DNA of 9,855 nucleotides from an uncultured Caulobacter sp. (GCA_937991555.1 CALKHU010000209.1:1-9855); one strand, 5' to 3'. Shown: positions 1-6,290, counted from the stretch's first letter. Notes: generated from the letters alone by a model not told the origin. Made by a program: numbers and translations.

Positions 1-6
1 CCTAGC

Positions 7-783
7 CTAGCCCAGACCCGCCAGCACCGCGCCCTGCCAGATCGCCAGCCCGGTGACGAGCAGGCCGACCAGCCAGGTCAGGGCGCGGACCGGCAGGACC
101 TTGGTCATCCAGCCGGCCAGCGGGGCGGCCAGCACGCCGCCGGCGATCAGTCCGCCGACCGACCAGATGTGATCGGCCAGGCCGTCCGCTTCCCAGTGGC
201 CGGTGGCGATCGAGGCGATGAAGGTCGCCGAGATGGCTCCCGCGACGAAGAACTCGGCGGCGTTGGTGGTGCCGATGGCGTGCCGCGGGTCCGCGCCCGA
301 GCCCATCAGGGTGCTGGTCACCACAGGACCCCAGCCGCCCCCGCCGATGGCGTCGAAGAAGCCCCCGACCAGCCCCAGCGGGGCCGGGCGCCGCCAGCTG
401 AGCACCTTGGGCCGCGTTCCCTTCCAGGCGCGCCAGAGGATGACCAGGCCCATCAGGCCCAGCCAGGCCACGACCCAGGGCTTGACCACCTTGCCGTCGA
501 TCGAGGTCAGGACATAGGTGCCCAGCACCCCGCCCAGGATCCCGCCGGCGGCCAGGTGCGCCAGCAGCCGCCAGATCACGTTGCGATAGATGATGTGCGA
601 GATGGCCGAGGCCGCGCCGGTGAACACCTTGGCCGCGTGCACGCTGGCCGAGGCGTTGGCCGGCGGGACGCCCAGCGCCAGCAGCACCGTCGAGGAGACC
701 ACGCCGTAGGCCATGCCCAAGGCGCCGTCGACGAGCTGCGCGGCGACGCCCACGGCGAAGAAAATCCAGAAGTCGGGATCCAT
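7..783 (-). CDS. TauE/SafE family sulfite exporter-like membrane permease
   Basis: This is a 258-residue polytopic inner-membrane protein of the TauE/SafE (DUF81) family, whose characterised members move sulfite, sulfoacetate or related small organic anions. The family's two glycine-rich repeats are visible: QLVDGALGMAYGV at about residues 16-28 and GGFFDAIGGGGWGP at 140-153, each at the start of a half of the duplicated fold. About eight hydrophobic segments fill the rest, and the length is typical of the family. I chose the ATG at 783. The frame stays open to a GTG at 840, but that adds 19 charged, Ala/Arg-rich residues ahead of the first membrane segment, whereas a purine-rich GGGCAGG lies just before the ATG. 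The gene diverges from the LysE-family exporter and ends at the window edge, so downstream partners are unseen. Family assignment is firm; the substrate is not, because no sulfur-metabolism gene is in view. Confidence 0.88.
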   Translation of the reverse strand: MDPDFWIFFAVGVAAQLVDGALGMAYGVVSSTVLLALGVPPANASASVHAAKVFTGAASAISHIIYRNVIWRLLAHLAAGGILGGVLGTYVLTSIDGKVVKPWVVAWLGLMGLVILWRAWKGTRPKVLSWRRPAPLGLVGGFFDAIGGGGWGPVVTSTLMGSGADPRHAIGTTNAAEFFVAGAISATFIASIATGHWEADGLADHIWSVGGLIAGGVLAAPLAGWMTKVLPVRALTWLVGLLVTGLAIWQGAVLAGLG

Positions 784-880
784 GCCTGCCCGTCTCGCAA
801 CCGTCGCGGCAGCCTTCGCAGGTAAACCCGGTCCCGTCACTAGGGATTCGCTGACGCCAGGGTCAGGAAATCTGGCTTCT

Positions 881-904
881 CACGGCCTCTTGTCCGGGCC
901 GTGA
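881..904. promoter_or_regulatory. Perfect inverted repeat upstream of LysE-family gene, candidate operator
   Basis: TCACGGCC at 880-887 is exactly complementary to GGCCGTGA at 897-904, with a 9-nt gap. It lies in the intergenic region between the divergent TauE-like and LysE-like genes and ends about 21 bp before the LysE-like start codon. The symmetry and position fit a binding site for a dimeric repressor or activator. It has no T-tract, so it is unlikely to be a terminator. The same region carries a GATTC (GANTC) site at 845-849. Role is inferred from position and symmetry only; a chance GC-rich palindrome remains possible. Confidence 0.35.
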
Positions 905-925
905 ACGGCGTGCGAAGGGCGGCCC

Positions 926-1558
926 ATGCAGCTGCCCGTCGATCCCGCCCGCTACGGCGCCTTCCTGGCGATCATGTCGGTCATGGCGGTGACGCCCGGC
1001 CCGGCCAACATCTTCGCCATCGCCACCGGCATGCAGCGCGGCAAGGCCGAGGCGCTGGTCGGGGTCGCCGGCATGAACGCCGCCACCCTGGTCTGGTTCG
1101 GCGGCGCGGCCCTGGGCCTCGGGGCGCTGGTGGCGGCGTTTCCGGAGGCCTTCCGCCTGCTGGCGGTCGCCGGCGGGCTCTATGTCGCCTGGCTGGGCCT
1201 GCGGTCGCTCTGGTCGGGCGTGAAGGGCGACGGCGGCCCGGCCGAGGCGCCGGCCGTCCACCGCAACCGCTCGGCCTTCCTCGACGGCTTCTCGGTGCAG
1301 ATCGCCAACCCGAAGGCGCTGCTGTTCTTCACCGCCGTGCTGCCGCCGTTCCTGGACCTGGAGCGGCCGCTGGCGCCCCAGCTGGTGCTGTTCGCGGCGG
1401 CGACCATCGGCTTCGACGTCATCGCCATGAGCGCCTACGGCCTCGGCGGGGCGGCGCTGTCGGCGCGGATGAACGAACCGGCCTTCCGACGCGGCTTCGC
1501 CTTCCTGGTCGGCGCGCTGCTGCTCGCCGCCGCCGCCCTGATCCTGCTGCGCGGCTAG
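926..1558 (+). CDS. LysE family amino-acid/metabolite exporter
   Basis: This 210-residue inner-membrane protein belongs to the LysE/RhtB exporter superfamily, which expels amino acids (lysine, arginine, homoserine, threonine, cysteine) or related metabolites by exchange with protons. The family signature TPGPAN is at residues 23-28 in the first membrane segment, followed by a conserved GMQRGK loop at 35-40. YVAWLG at 86-91 and GFSVQIANPKALLFF at 121-135 are also typical. Six hydrophobic segments and a length of about 210 residues match the family. The ATG at 926 is preceded by GAAGGGCGG, a reasonable ribosome binding site. It is transcribed away from the TauE-like permease, and a perfect inverted repeat sits just upstream. 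No dedicated LysG/ArgP-type regulator is in the window. The substrate cannot be assigned from sequence. Confidence 0.9.
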   Translation: MQLPVDPARYGAFLAIMSVMAVTPGPANIFAIATGMQRGKAEALVGVAGMNAATLVWFGGAALGLGALVAAFPEAFRLLAVAGGLYVAWLGLRSLWSGVKGDGGPAEAPAVHRNRSAFLDGFSVQIANPKALLFFTAVLPPFLDLERPLAPQLVLFAAATIGFDVIAMSAYGLGGAALSARMNEPAFRRGFAFLVGALLLAAAALILLRG

Positions 1559-1661
1559 CAGCCACCCCCGCCGAGTGCTGCTGCTAACATATTGAGCAGA
1601 AACAGGATTTTTGGCCCGTTAACCCTTGCGTGCGCCTCATGATCCTCCGCAGACTGTTCCC

Positions 1662-1667
1662 AGGAGG
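1662..1667 (+). promoter_or_regulatory. Strong Shine-Dalgarno fixing the usg start
   Basis: A full AGGAGG lies 6 nt before the ATG at 1674. It is the best ribosome binding site in the window and decides the start of the Usg-like gene. The frame stays open to 1626, but that extension is Pro/Arg-rich and would place this site inside the coding region. Confidence 0.75.
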
Positions 1668-1673
1668 CGAACC

Positions 1674-1940
1674 ATGGACGATGACTTTCAACGCCAGCTG
1701 CGCGGCGAACGGCTGACCACCGCCGAAGTGCTCTACTACATGCCGGACTGCCCGGCCCTGCTGCAGCGGTTCCTGTGGCAGACGCTCGACCTCGCGCCGC
1801 AGTTTCCGCGCGTGCACAGGTTCCTGGACTTCTGGCGACGCGAGATCGAGGCGACCATCCATTCGGTGACCGTCGCCGCGCCGGGCCTCGTGCAGCCGGC
1901 CCGCCTGACCCTCGCGCGGGACATGGGCGTCCTGCACTGA
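1674..1940 (+). CDS. usg: Usg-like family small protein
   Basis: This 88-residue soluble protein matches my recollection of the Usg-like family of alphaproteobacteria. The recognisable core runs from LTTAEVLYYMPDCPALLQ (about residues 14-31) through FLWQTLDLAPQFPRVHRFLDFWRRE to about 57, then a short tail with HSVTVA and PARL. The product has no established biochemical function. The name comes from an open reading frame upstream of the trpFBA genes in Caulobacter crescentus. No trp gene is visible here: its neighbours are a LysE-family exporter and a lipoprotein on the same strand, with gaps of 115 and 102 bp. It therefore probably has its own promoter. Start is set by AGGAGG at 1662-1667. 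Length, aromatic-rich core and lack of signal or membrane segments fit the family. Identification rests on memory of the family pattern, not on an alignment. Confidence 0.75.
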   Translation: MDDDFQRQLRGERLTTAEVLYYMPDCPALLQRFLWQTLDLAPQFPRVHRFLDFWRREIEATIHSVTVAAPGLVQPARLTLARDMGVLH

Positions 1941-2017
1941 CGCTTCGCGCAACCGGCCGCGGTGGAATGTGTTAGTCTGACGGGACGAACACGGGGCGCG
2001 GCGGCGCGTGTCGCCGG

Positions 2018-2031
2018 CCGGCTCCAGCCGG
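2018..2031 (+). promoter_or_regulatory. Small hairpin overlapping the lipoprotein ribosome binding site
   Basis: CCGGC at 2018-2022 pairs with GCCGG at 2027-2031 around the 4-nt loop TCCA. The 3' arm runs into GGAG at 2030-2033, the probable Shine-Dalgarno for the ATG at 2043. Folding would partly hide that site, so it could dampen translation. A 5-bp GC stem is common by chance in this composition, so support is weak. Confidence 0.2.
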
Positions 2032-2042
2032 AGTGAACGACC

Positions 2043-2618
2043 ATGACCCTCAGGGCGACCGCCATCGCGGGGCTTCTGGCCGCGGCCACGGCGCTGACCG
2101 CCTGCGCGACGGCCACCCCCTACCAGCCGAACGTGCCCGGGCAGGCGGTGTCGGGCGGCTTCTCGGAAACACGGATCGAGGCCAACCGCTTCCGGGTCAC
2201 CTTCGCCGGCAACAGCCTGACCTCGCGCGAGACCGTCGAGCGCTACCTGCTCTACCGCGCCGCCGAGGTGACGGTGGGCGAGGGCTACGACTGGTTCTCG
2301 CTGGTCGAGCGAGACACCGATCGCAAGACGCGCACCTACGTCGATCCGGACCCCTGGGGCCCTTACGGCTCCTACGGCTGGTGGCGACCCTCATGGCGCT
2401 ACTACGGCCCGGCCTGGGGCTGGCGGCGCTGGGACCCGTGGTACGGCGACCCGTTCTGGGCCGACCGCATGGACGTGCGCACCGTCGAGCGCTTCGAGGC
2501 CAGCGCCGAGATCGTCATGGGACGCGGGCCCAAGCCGGCCGGCGATCCCCGCGCCTTCGACGCCCGGGACGTGATGGCCAACCTCGGCCCGACCATCCAG
2601 CGGCCGGTTCCGGGGTGA
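2043..2618 (+). CDS. Putative lipoprotein, CC0125/CC1285-like
   Basis: This 191-residue protein begins with a lipoprotein signal peptide: a basic N-terminus (MTLRA), an alanine/leucine-rich stretch and the lipobox LTAC with the lipidated cysteine at residue 21. The mature protein should be anchored in the envelope, probably the outer membrane because no Asp follows the cysteine. After YQPN at 27-30 comes a segment around residues 40-90 (FSETRIEANRFRVTFAGNS, then ERYLLYRAAEVTVGEGYDWFSL) that resembles lipoproteins named CC0125/CC1285 in Caulobacter. Residues 104-141 are a low-complexity stretch rich in Trp, Tyr, Gly, Pro and Arg. The tail (about 145-191) returns to ordinary composition with a repeated-looking VERFEASAEIVMG strand. 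ATG at 2043 follows GGAG. Function is unknown; there is no catalytic motif. The lipoprotein call is strong and the family name moderate. Confidence 0.8.
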   Translation: MTLRATAIAGLLAAATALTACATATPYQPNVPGQAVSGGFSETRIEANRFRVTFAGNSLTSRETVERYLLYRAAEVTVGEGYDWFSLVERDTDRKTRTYVDPDPWGPYGSYGWWRPSWRYYGPAWGWRRWDPWYGDPFWADRMDVRTVERFEASAEIVMGRGPKPAGDPRAFDARDVMANLGPTIQRPVPG

Positions 2619-2627
2619 GCGCCCACG

Positions 2628-2656
2628 AAAAAGGGCGACCCGGACGGGTCGCCCTT
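2628..2656 (-). terminator. Intrinsic terminator between convergent genes
   Basis: AAGGGCGACCC (2631-2641) and GGGTCGCCCTT (2646-2656) form a perfect 11-bp stem around the loop GGAC. On the minus strand the stem is followed by TTTTT (complement of 2628-2632), the classic Rho-independent arrangement. It starts 24 nt beyond the stop of the minus-strand HSD10-type dehydrogenase. It also lies 12 nt past the plus-strand lipoprotein stop, but on that strand only a short TT follows, so termination there should be weaker. It is the only clear intrinsic terminator in the window. Confidence 0.85.
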
Positions 2657-2679
2657 CCGCGTTCGCGATGCCTGCGGGA

Positions 2680-3468
2680 TTAGCGCGGGGCCATCCGGAT
2701 CGAGCCGTCCAGACGGACGTCCTCGCCGTTGAAGTAGCCGTTGCGGATCATCTCCAGCGCCAGCGAGGCGTATTCCTCGGCGTTGCCGAGGCGCTTGGGG
2801 AACGGCACCGAAGCCGCCAGGGCGGCCTTCACCGCTTCCGGCGCGCCGTTCATCAGCGGGGTGTTGAAGATGCCCGGCAGGATGGTGTTGACGCGGATGC
2901 CCTCGCCGGCGAGGTCGCGGGCGATCGGCAGGGTCATGCCGACGACGCCGCCCTTGGAGGCCGAATAGGCCGCCTGGCCCATCTGGCCGTCCTCGGCCGC
3001 CACCGAGGCGGTGTTGACGATGGCGCCGCGGTCGCCGTCCGGCAGCGGGTCCAGGGTCAGCATGCCAGCCGCCGACTTGGCGATGCAGCGGAAGGTGCCG
3101 ACGAGGTTGATCTGGATGATCATGTTGAAGGCGTCGAGCGGGAAGTGCTTGACCTCGCCGGTCGTCTTGTCGCGGCCGGCGGTCTTGGCGGCGTTGCCGG
3201 TGCCGGCGCAGTTGACCAGGATGCGCTCCTGGCCGTGGGCGGCGCGGGCCTTGGCGAAGGCGGCGTCGACCTGCTCGTCGCTGGTCACGTTGGCGGCGCA
3301 GAACACCCCGCCGATTTCCTTGGCCAGGGCTTCGCCCCGCTCCTGCTGGCGGTCGAGGTCGAAGATCGCGACCTTGACGCCGTGGGCGGCCAGGGCGCGG
3401 GCGGTGGCTTCGCCGAGGCCGGAGGCCCCGCCGGTGACCACGGCGGCGATGGAGGAATCAAGCTTCAT
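2680..3468 (-). CDS. HSD10-type short-chain dehydrogenase (3-hydroxyacyl-CoA dehydrogenase type 2-like)
   Basis: This 262-residue classical short-chain dehydrogenase probably oxidises 3-hydroxyacyl-CoA with NAD+ in beta-oxidation or branched-chain amino acid breakdown. The cofactor motif TGGASGLG is at residues 12-19 and Asp37 at the end of the second strand favours NAD over NADP. NCAG (86-89) replaces the usual NNAG. The catalytic tetrad is complete: Asn121, Ser155, Tyr168 and Lys172. The stretch NTASVAAEDGQMGQAAYSAS, the following LPIARDLA, VPFPKRLG at 221-228 and the C-terminal NGEDVRLDGSIRM closely resemble mitochondrial HSD17B10 and its bacterial homologues, which separates it from generic FabG-like enzymes. 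ATG at 3468 follows GGGGAG at 6 nt. The gene stands alone, with a terminator downstream and a possible Caulobacter-type promoter upstream. No thiolase or acyl-CoA dehydrogenase is nearby, so the physiological substrate is inferred from family only. Confidence 0.87.
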   Translation of the reverse strand: MKLDSSIAAVVTGGASGLGEATARALAAHGVKVAIFDLDRQQERGEALAKEIGGVFCAANVTSDEQVDAAFAKARAAHGQERILVNCAGTGNAAKTAGRDKTTGEVKHFPLDAFNMIIQINLVGTFRCIAKSAAGMLTLDPLPDGDRGAIVNTASVAAEDGQMGQAAYSASKGGVVGMTLPIARDLAGEGIRVNTILPGIFNTPLMNGAPEAVKAALAASVPFPKRLGNAEEYASLALEMIRNGYFNGEDVRLDGSIRMAPR

Positions 3469-3510
3469 GGACGGCTCCCCGTGCGTTGTGTTGAACTACA
3501 GTCGAACAGC

Positions 3511-3538
3511 GGTTTAGCCCCATGAGCGCCGATTCCAA
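3511..3538 (-). promoter_or_regulatory. Possible Caulobacter-type housekeeping promoter for the HSD10-like gene
   Basis: Read on the minus strand, GCTAAACC (complement of 3511-3518) matches the -10 element GCTANAWC at all but one constrained position. TTGGAAT (complement of 3532-3538) is a partial match to the TTGACGS -35 element, 13 nt away, within the 10-14 nt spacing recalled for the Caulobacter housekeeping sigma factor. It would start transcription near 3505, giving a leader of about 37 nt with the GGGGAG ribosome site. The -35 element lies inside the first codons of the divergent DUF1232 gene. The -35 match is imperfect, so this is tentative. Confidence 0.35.
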
Positions 3539-3923
3539 GCCGTCACCCGACGTCAACTCCGTGATCGATCCGTCGCAGGCGCTCGTTCCGGAGGTGGTGC
3601 GGGTCAACGAGGTCCGTGTGGAGAAGGGGTTCTGGCCCAAGATCCGCCGGGTCGCGACGAAGATCCCGTTCGCCGCCGACGCCCTGTCGGTCTGGTGGTG
3701 CGCCCGCGATCCGGAGACGCCGACGGCGGCCAAGGGGATGATGCTGGCGGCGCTGGCCTACTTCGTCCTGCCCACCGACGCGATCCCCGACATCCTGGCC
3801 GGCATCGGCTTCACCGACGACGCGGCGGTGTTCGCGGCCCTGATGGCCGTGGTCGGCAAGAACCTGAAGCCCCGGCACAGGCAGGCGGCGGCGGCCTTCC
3901 TGCGCAAGCTGGGTGACGGCTGA
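3522..3923 (+). CDS. DUF1232 (YkvA-type) domain protein
   Basis: This 133-residue protein carries the short DUF1232 domain at about residues 69-106. The core KGMMLAALAYFVLPTDAIPD has the diagnostic hydrophobic helix ending in DxxPD (86-90), followed by the GFTDD turn (96-100). Proteins with this domain have no established biochemical role; the hydrophobic helix suggests membrane association. The N-terminal 35 residues look disordered, and residues 36-60 contain a basic/aromatic stretch (FWPKIRR, then VWWCARDPETP). The ATG at 3522 lacks a clear Shine-Dalgarno, so translation might be leaderless or weak. The gene overlaps or nearly abuts the downstream YhhN-like membrane protein gene, implying one transcript. 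It diverges from the HSD10-like gene across 53 bp. The domain call is solid; function is unknown. Confidence 0.85.
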   Translation: MSADSKPSPDVNSVIDPSQALVPEVVRVNEVRVEKGFWPKIRRVATKIPFAADALSVWWCARDPETPTAAKGMMLAALAYFVLPTDAIPDILAGIGFTDDAAVFAALMAVVGKNLKPRHRQAAAAFLRKLGDG

Positions 3924-4647
3924 CGACGGCATGCCCGGGGGGATCGCGTCGCTGACAGCCTTCATCGATCCGTCCGCCGCCCTCGGGCCGGCGTGGGGCG
4001 CCGCCGCCCTGGCCGGCGCGGCGCTCGGCCTCGCCTCGGCGCTGCTGTACGGCTTCCTTCTCGTCGGAAGACCGCCGTCCGCGGCCCGCACGGCGGTGAA
4101 GACGCTGGCGGTCGGAGGGCTGGCGCTCTACGCCTTCGCCTGGGGCGCCCCGTGGCTGCTGATCGCCGGTCTCGCCGCCTGTGTCGCCGGCGACGCCTTC
4201 CTCTCCCTGGACCCCGAACGCTGGCTGCCCTGGGGACTGTTCGCGTTCCTGCTCGGCCACGGTCTCTACATCGCCTTGTTCGCCGAATGGCGGCAGCCGG
4301 ACCTGGAGCCCGGCCCGGCGCGGCTGGCGGCCTTCGTCCTGATCGGTGCGGTCGCGGTCGCGTTGTTGGCCTTCCTGTGGACCCACCTCGGCGCGTTACG
4401 GCCGGCCGTGGTGCTCTATGTGATCGTGATCTCGCTGATGACCGGCTCCAGCATGATGCTGGACGCCGCCTTCTGGCCGGCGATGGCCGGTTCGGTCGCC
4501 TTCATGGCGTCTGACGCGGTGCTGGCCGTCCAGCTGTTCCGGGGCGAGGTGCTGTTCGGCTCCACCCGCGCGACCAACTGGGCGGTCTGGTTCCTTTACT
4601 GCGCCGCCCAGGTGCTGATCGCCCTGGCCTTCGTCGGGATCAGCTAG
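3913..4647 (+). CDS. YhhN family membrane protein, lysoplasmalogenase-like
   Basis: This protein of about 240 residues has around eight hydrophobic segments and the conserved polar residues of the YhhN/TMEM86 family. Numbered from the GTG, GD is at 93-94 after a hydrophobic helix (AGLAACVAGDAFLSL), and GHGLYIALF at 115-123 supplies a conserved His and Tyr. Tyr169 and the Ser-Asp pair at 200-201 (FMASDAVLAV) follow, then NWAVWFLYCAAQVLIA at 222-237. Animal TMEM86B hydrolyses the vinyl-ether bond of lysoplasmalogens; bacterial members are named by homology and most are untested. The GTG at 3913 would overlap the DUF1232 gene by 11 bp. An ATG at 3931, 7 nt after that gene's stop, is an equally good start and gives 238 residues; neither has a strong Shine-Dalgarno. 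The 3' end overlaps the convergent EamA gene by 8 bp. Plasmalogens are not expected in an aerobic alphaproteobacterium, so the true substrate is open. Confidence 0.82.
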   Translation: MTADDGMPGGIASLTAFIDPSAALGPAWGAAALAGAALGLASALLYGFLLVGRPPSAARTAVKTLAVGGLALYAFAWGAPWLLIAGLAACVAGDAFLSLDPERWLPWGLFAFLLGHGLYIALFAEWRQPDLEPGPARLAAFVLIGAVAVALLAFLWTHLGALRPAVVLYVIVISLMTGSSMMLDAAFWPAMAGSVAFMASDAVLAVQLFRGEVLFGSTRATNWAVWFLYCAAQVLIALAFVGIS

Positions 4648-5566
4648 CCGCCCGCGCCCTCTTCGCCAGCTGATGCTCGCGCAGGGTGATGAACAGGGTC
4701 GAGGCCACCACCAGGGCCGCGCCGGCGATGGTCGCCCAGGTCGGGATCTCCGCGAACAGCAGGAAGCCGACCGCCGCCGAAAACACCAGCCGGGTGTAGT
4801 CGATCGGCGCCATGGCGGCGGCGTCGCCGATCTGCATGCCCTTGATGTAGCAGCCCTGGGTGATGGTCCCGAAAACGCCCATGGCCGCCAGCAGCAGCAG
4901 GTCCTGCGGCGCCGGCCAGCGCCAGACGAACAGGGCGGGCGGGACGGAGAACGCCAGGCCCAGCACCGCCGACCAGACCAGCAGGGTGAAGGGGCTGTGG
5001 TCGCGGGTCATCACCTTCATGCCGGTGATGGTCATCGCAAAGCCGAAGGCCGAGGCCAGGGCGGCCATCTGGCCCCAGCCGAAGCCGTGCCCCGGCGCGC
5101 CCGGCTGCAGCATCACCAGCACCCCGGCGAACCCGACCAGCGCCGCGGCGAGCCGCATCGGACCGAGCGGCTCCTTGAGCACGAAGAAGGCCAGCGGCAC
5201 CAGCCACAGGGTCCGCGTGAACGACAGGGCGTTGGCCTCGGCCAGCGGCAAGACCTGGAAGGCATAGAAGCTGAGGATCATCGACACCGTGCCCACCGCC
5301 GAGCGGAAGAACAGGATGCCGGGGCGGGTGGTGTGGAACGCGCCGCGCCAGTCGCGCAGGATCATCGGGGCCAGCACCAGCAGGCCCGCCGCCTGGCGGT
5401 AGAAGGTCTGCAACGCCGCCGGATAGTCGTCGCCCAGGAACTTGATCAGGGTCGTCATGACCGTGAAGCCGAGCGCCGAGGCCAGCATCCAGAGCGCGCC
5501 GCGCACGTTGGGCGCGAGCGCCGGGCGGGCGGCGGGCTCCGGGACCGGCGGCGTCTCGTCAGCCAC
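4640..5566 (-). CDS. DMT superfamily transporter, EamA domain
   Basis: This 308-residue inner-membrane protein has ten predicted membrane segments arranged as two EamA repeats, roughly residues 22-153 and 163-295. Each half ends with the family's recurrent glutamate-proline feature: LKEPLG at 130-135 and FAEIPTW at 271-277. The PIDYTRLVFSAAVGF stretch at 254-268 is also typical. Members export or import small metabolites such as amino acids, purines or sugars; the substrate cannot be inferred. The start is a GTG at 5566, inside the last codons of the upstream dioxygenase gene, giving an 8-bp overlap and probable translational coupling. There is no convincing Shine-Dalgarno, and the next in-frame ATG is at residue 27, within the first helix. 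The N-terminal 20 residues are Pro/Ala-rich. It is the last gene of the minus-strand cluster and its stop overlaps the convergent YhhN-like gene. Confidence 0.88.
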   Translation of the reverse strand: MADETPPVPEPAARPALAPNVRGALWMLASALGFTVMTTLIKFLGDDYPAALQTFYRQAAGLLVLAPMILRDWRGAFHTTRPGILFFRSAVGTVSMILSFYAFQVLPLAEANALSFTRTLWLVPLAFFVLKEPLGPMRLAAALVGFAGVLVMLQPGAPGHGFGWGQMAALASAFGFAMTITGMKVMTRDHSPFTLLVWSAVLGLAFSVPPALFVWRWPAPQDLLLLAAMGVFGTITQGCYIKGMQIGDAAAMAPIDYTRLVFSAAVGFLLFAEIPTWATIAGAALVVASTLFITLREHQLAKRARAAS

Positions 5567-6290
5567 GGGAACGCACCCAGCCGGTGATCGAAAGCCGGTC
5601 CGCGCCCGCGAACTCCCAGACCGGCGAGACCGAGTGCGACTGCGGCACGCGGAACAGGTTCAGGGCGTTCCAGGCCGGGGTGTAGCCCTCCGACACATGG
5701 CCCTCGTCGTCGTGGAACAGCAGCAGACCGCCCCAGTCGGGCCGCCAAACGGGCGTGAAGTTGAAGACGAAGGCGTGGAGCCGGTTCTGCCCCTCAAGTC
5801 CGTCATGGTGCGAGGTCAGGAAGTCGCCGCGCCGGTAGCGGCTGCCCATGGCGTCGCAGAAGGCCGCCCGTGGATCTCCGGTCAGGGTCCGGATGAAGGC
5901 CAGGAAGACCTCGCCGTTGATGAAGTCGTAGACCGCCTCCGCGGCCGCCAGGGCTCCGCCGCGCCGGACCCCGGCCTCGATATCGTCCGACAGCCGCCAC
6001 TTGTCGAAACGGTAGAGGAAGCCGGTCCTGGCCTCCTCGCGCATCGCCGCCTGCATGGCCGCGCGCTGTTCGGCCGGCATGGCGTCGTAGTCGGCCATGG
6101 TCGCGTCGATGCCGGTGTCGCCGATCTTCACCGACTTCAGCCACGGGACCGGTCCGGCCAGGGCCTTGCCGACCGCCTCGGCTCCCTCAGCGGTGAAAAA
6201 GCCGGGCAGGTGGATCCGTCCGTGGCGGCGGAACACAGGCGCGATCCGGGCGGCGTCCAGACCCGGATCGATGACCAGGGACGCGGTCAC
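5559..6290 (-). CDS. 2-oxoglutarate/Fe(II)-dependent dioxygenase family protein (Ofd1/Tpa1-like)
   Basis: This 243-residue soluble protein shows the double-stranded beta-helix signature of 2-oxoglutarate oxygenases. The iron ligands are His161 and Asp163 (in SHHDG) and the distal His219 (PQSHSV). Arg232 (DRLSITGW) is placed to bind the 2-oxoglutarate carboxylate. The order RRGDFLTSHHDG, then the FNFTP strand, then GGLLLFHDDEG resembles the prolyl-hydroxylase-like Ofd1/Tpa1 group. Those eukaryotic proteins hydroxylate a ribosomal protein proline; bacterial relatives are mostly uncharacterised and may act on free metabolites. The N-terminal LPGFFTAEGAEAV (28-40) is the usual entry strand. The start is a GTG at 6290, 7 nt after the upstream dehydrogenase stop, with AGAAGGG about 11 nt before it. 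It overlaps the EamA gene by 8 bp. All ligands are present, so an active enzyme is expected; the substrate is unknown. Confidence 0.85.
   Translation of the reverse strand: MTASLVIDPGLDAARIAPVFRRHGRIHLPGFFTAEGAEAVGKALAGPVPWLKSVKIGDTGIDATMADYDAMPAEQRAAMQAAMREEARTGFLYRFDKWRLSDDIEAGVRRGGALAAAEAVYDFINGEVFLAFIRTLTGDPRAAFCDAMGSRYRRGDFLTSHHDGLEGQNRLHAFVFNFTPVWRPDWGGLLLFHDDEGHVSEGYTPAWNALNLFRVPQSHSVSPVWEFAGADRLSITGWVRSRG

Noticed and set aside
1..6. CTAG at 2-5 as the stop of a plus-strand gene entering from the left
   Set aside because: Too few bases are present to test a reading frame.
1581..1612. Possible terminator after the LysE-family gene (CTGCT / AGCAG stem and TTTTT)
   Set aside because: The stem is only 5 bp with a 9-nt loop, and the T-tract starts 8 nt after the stem, too far for a standard intrinsic terminator.
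2668..3525. 285-codon open frame on the plus strand
   Set aside because: Antisense to the HSD10-like dehydrogenase over its whole length; no motif and no ribosome site.
4673..5587. 304-codon open frame on the plus strand
   Set aside because: Antisense to the EamA transporter; composition is Gln/Arg/Gly/His-rich with no recognisable domain.
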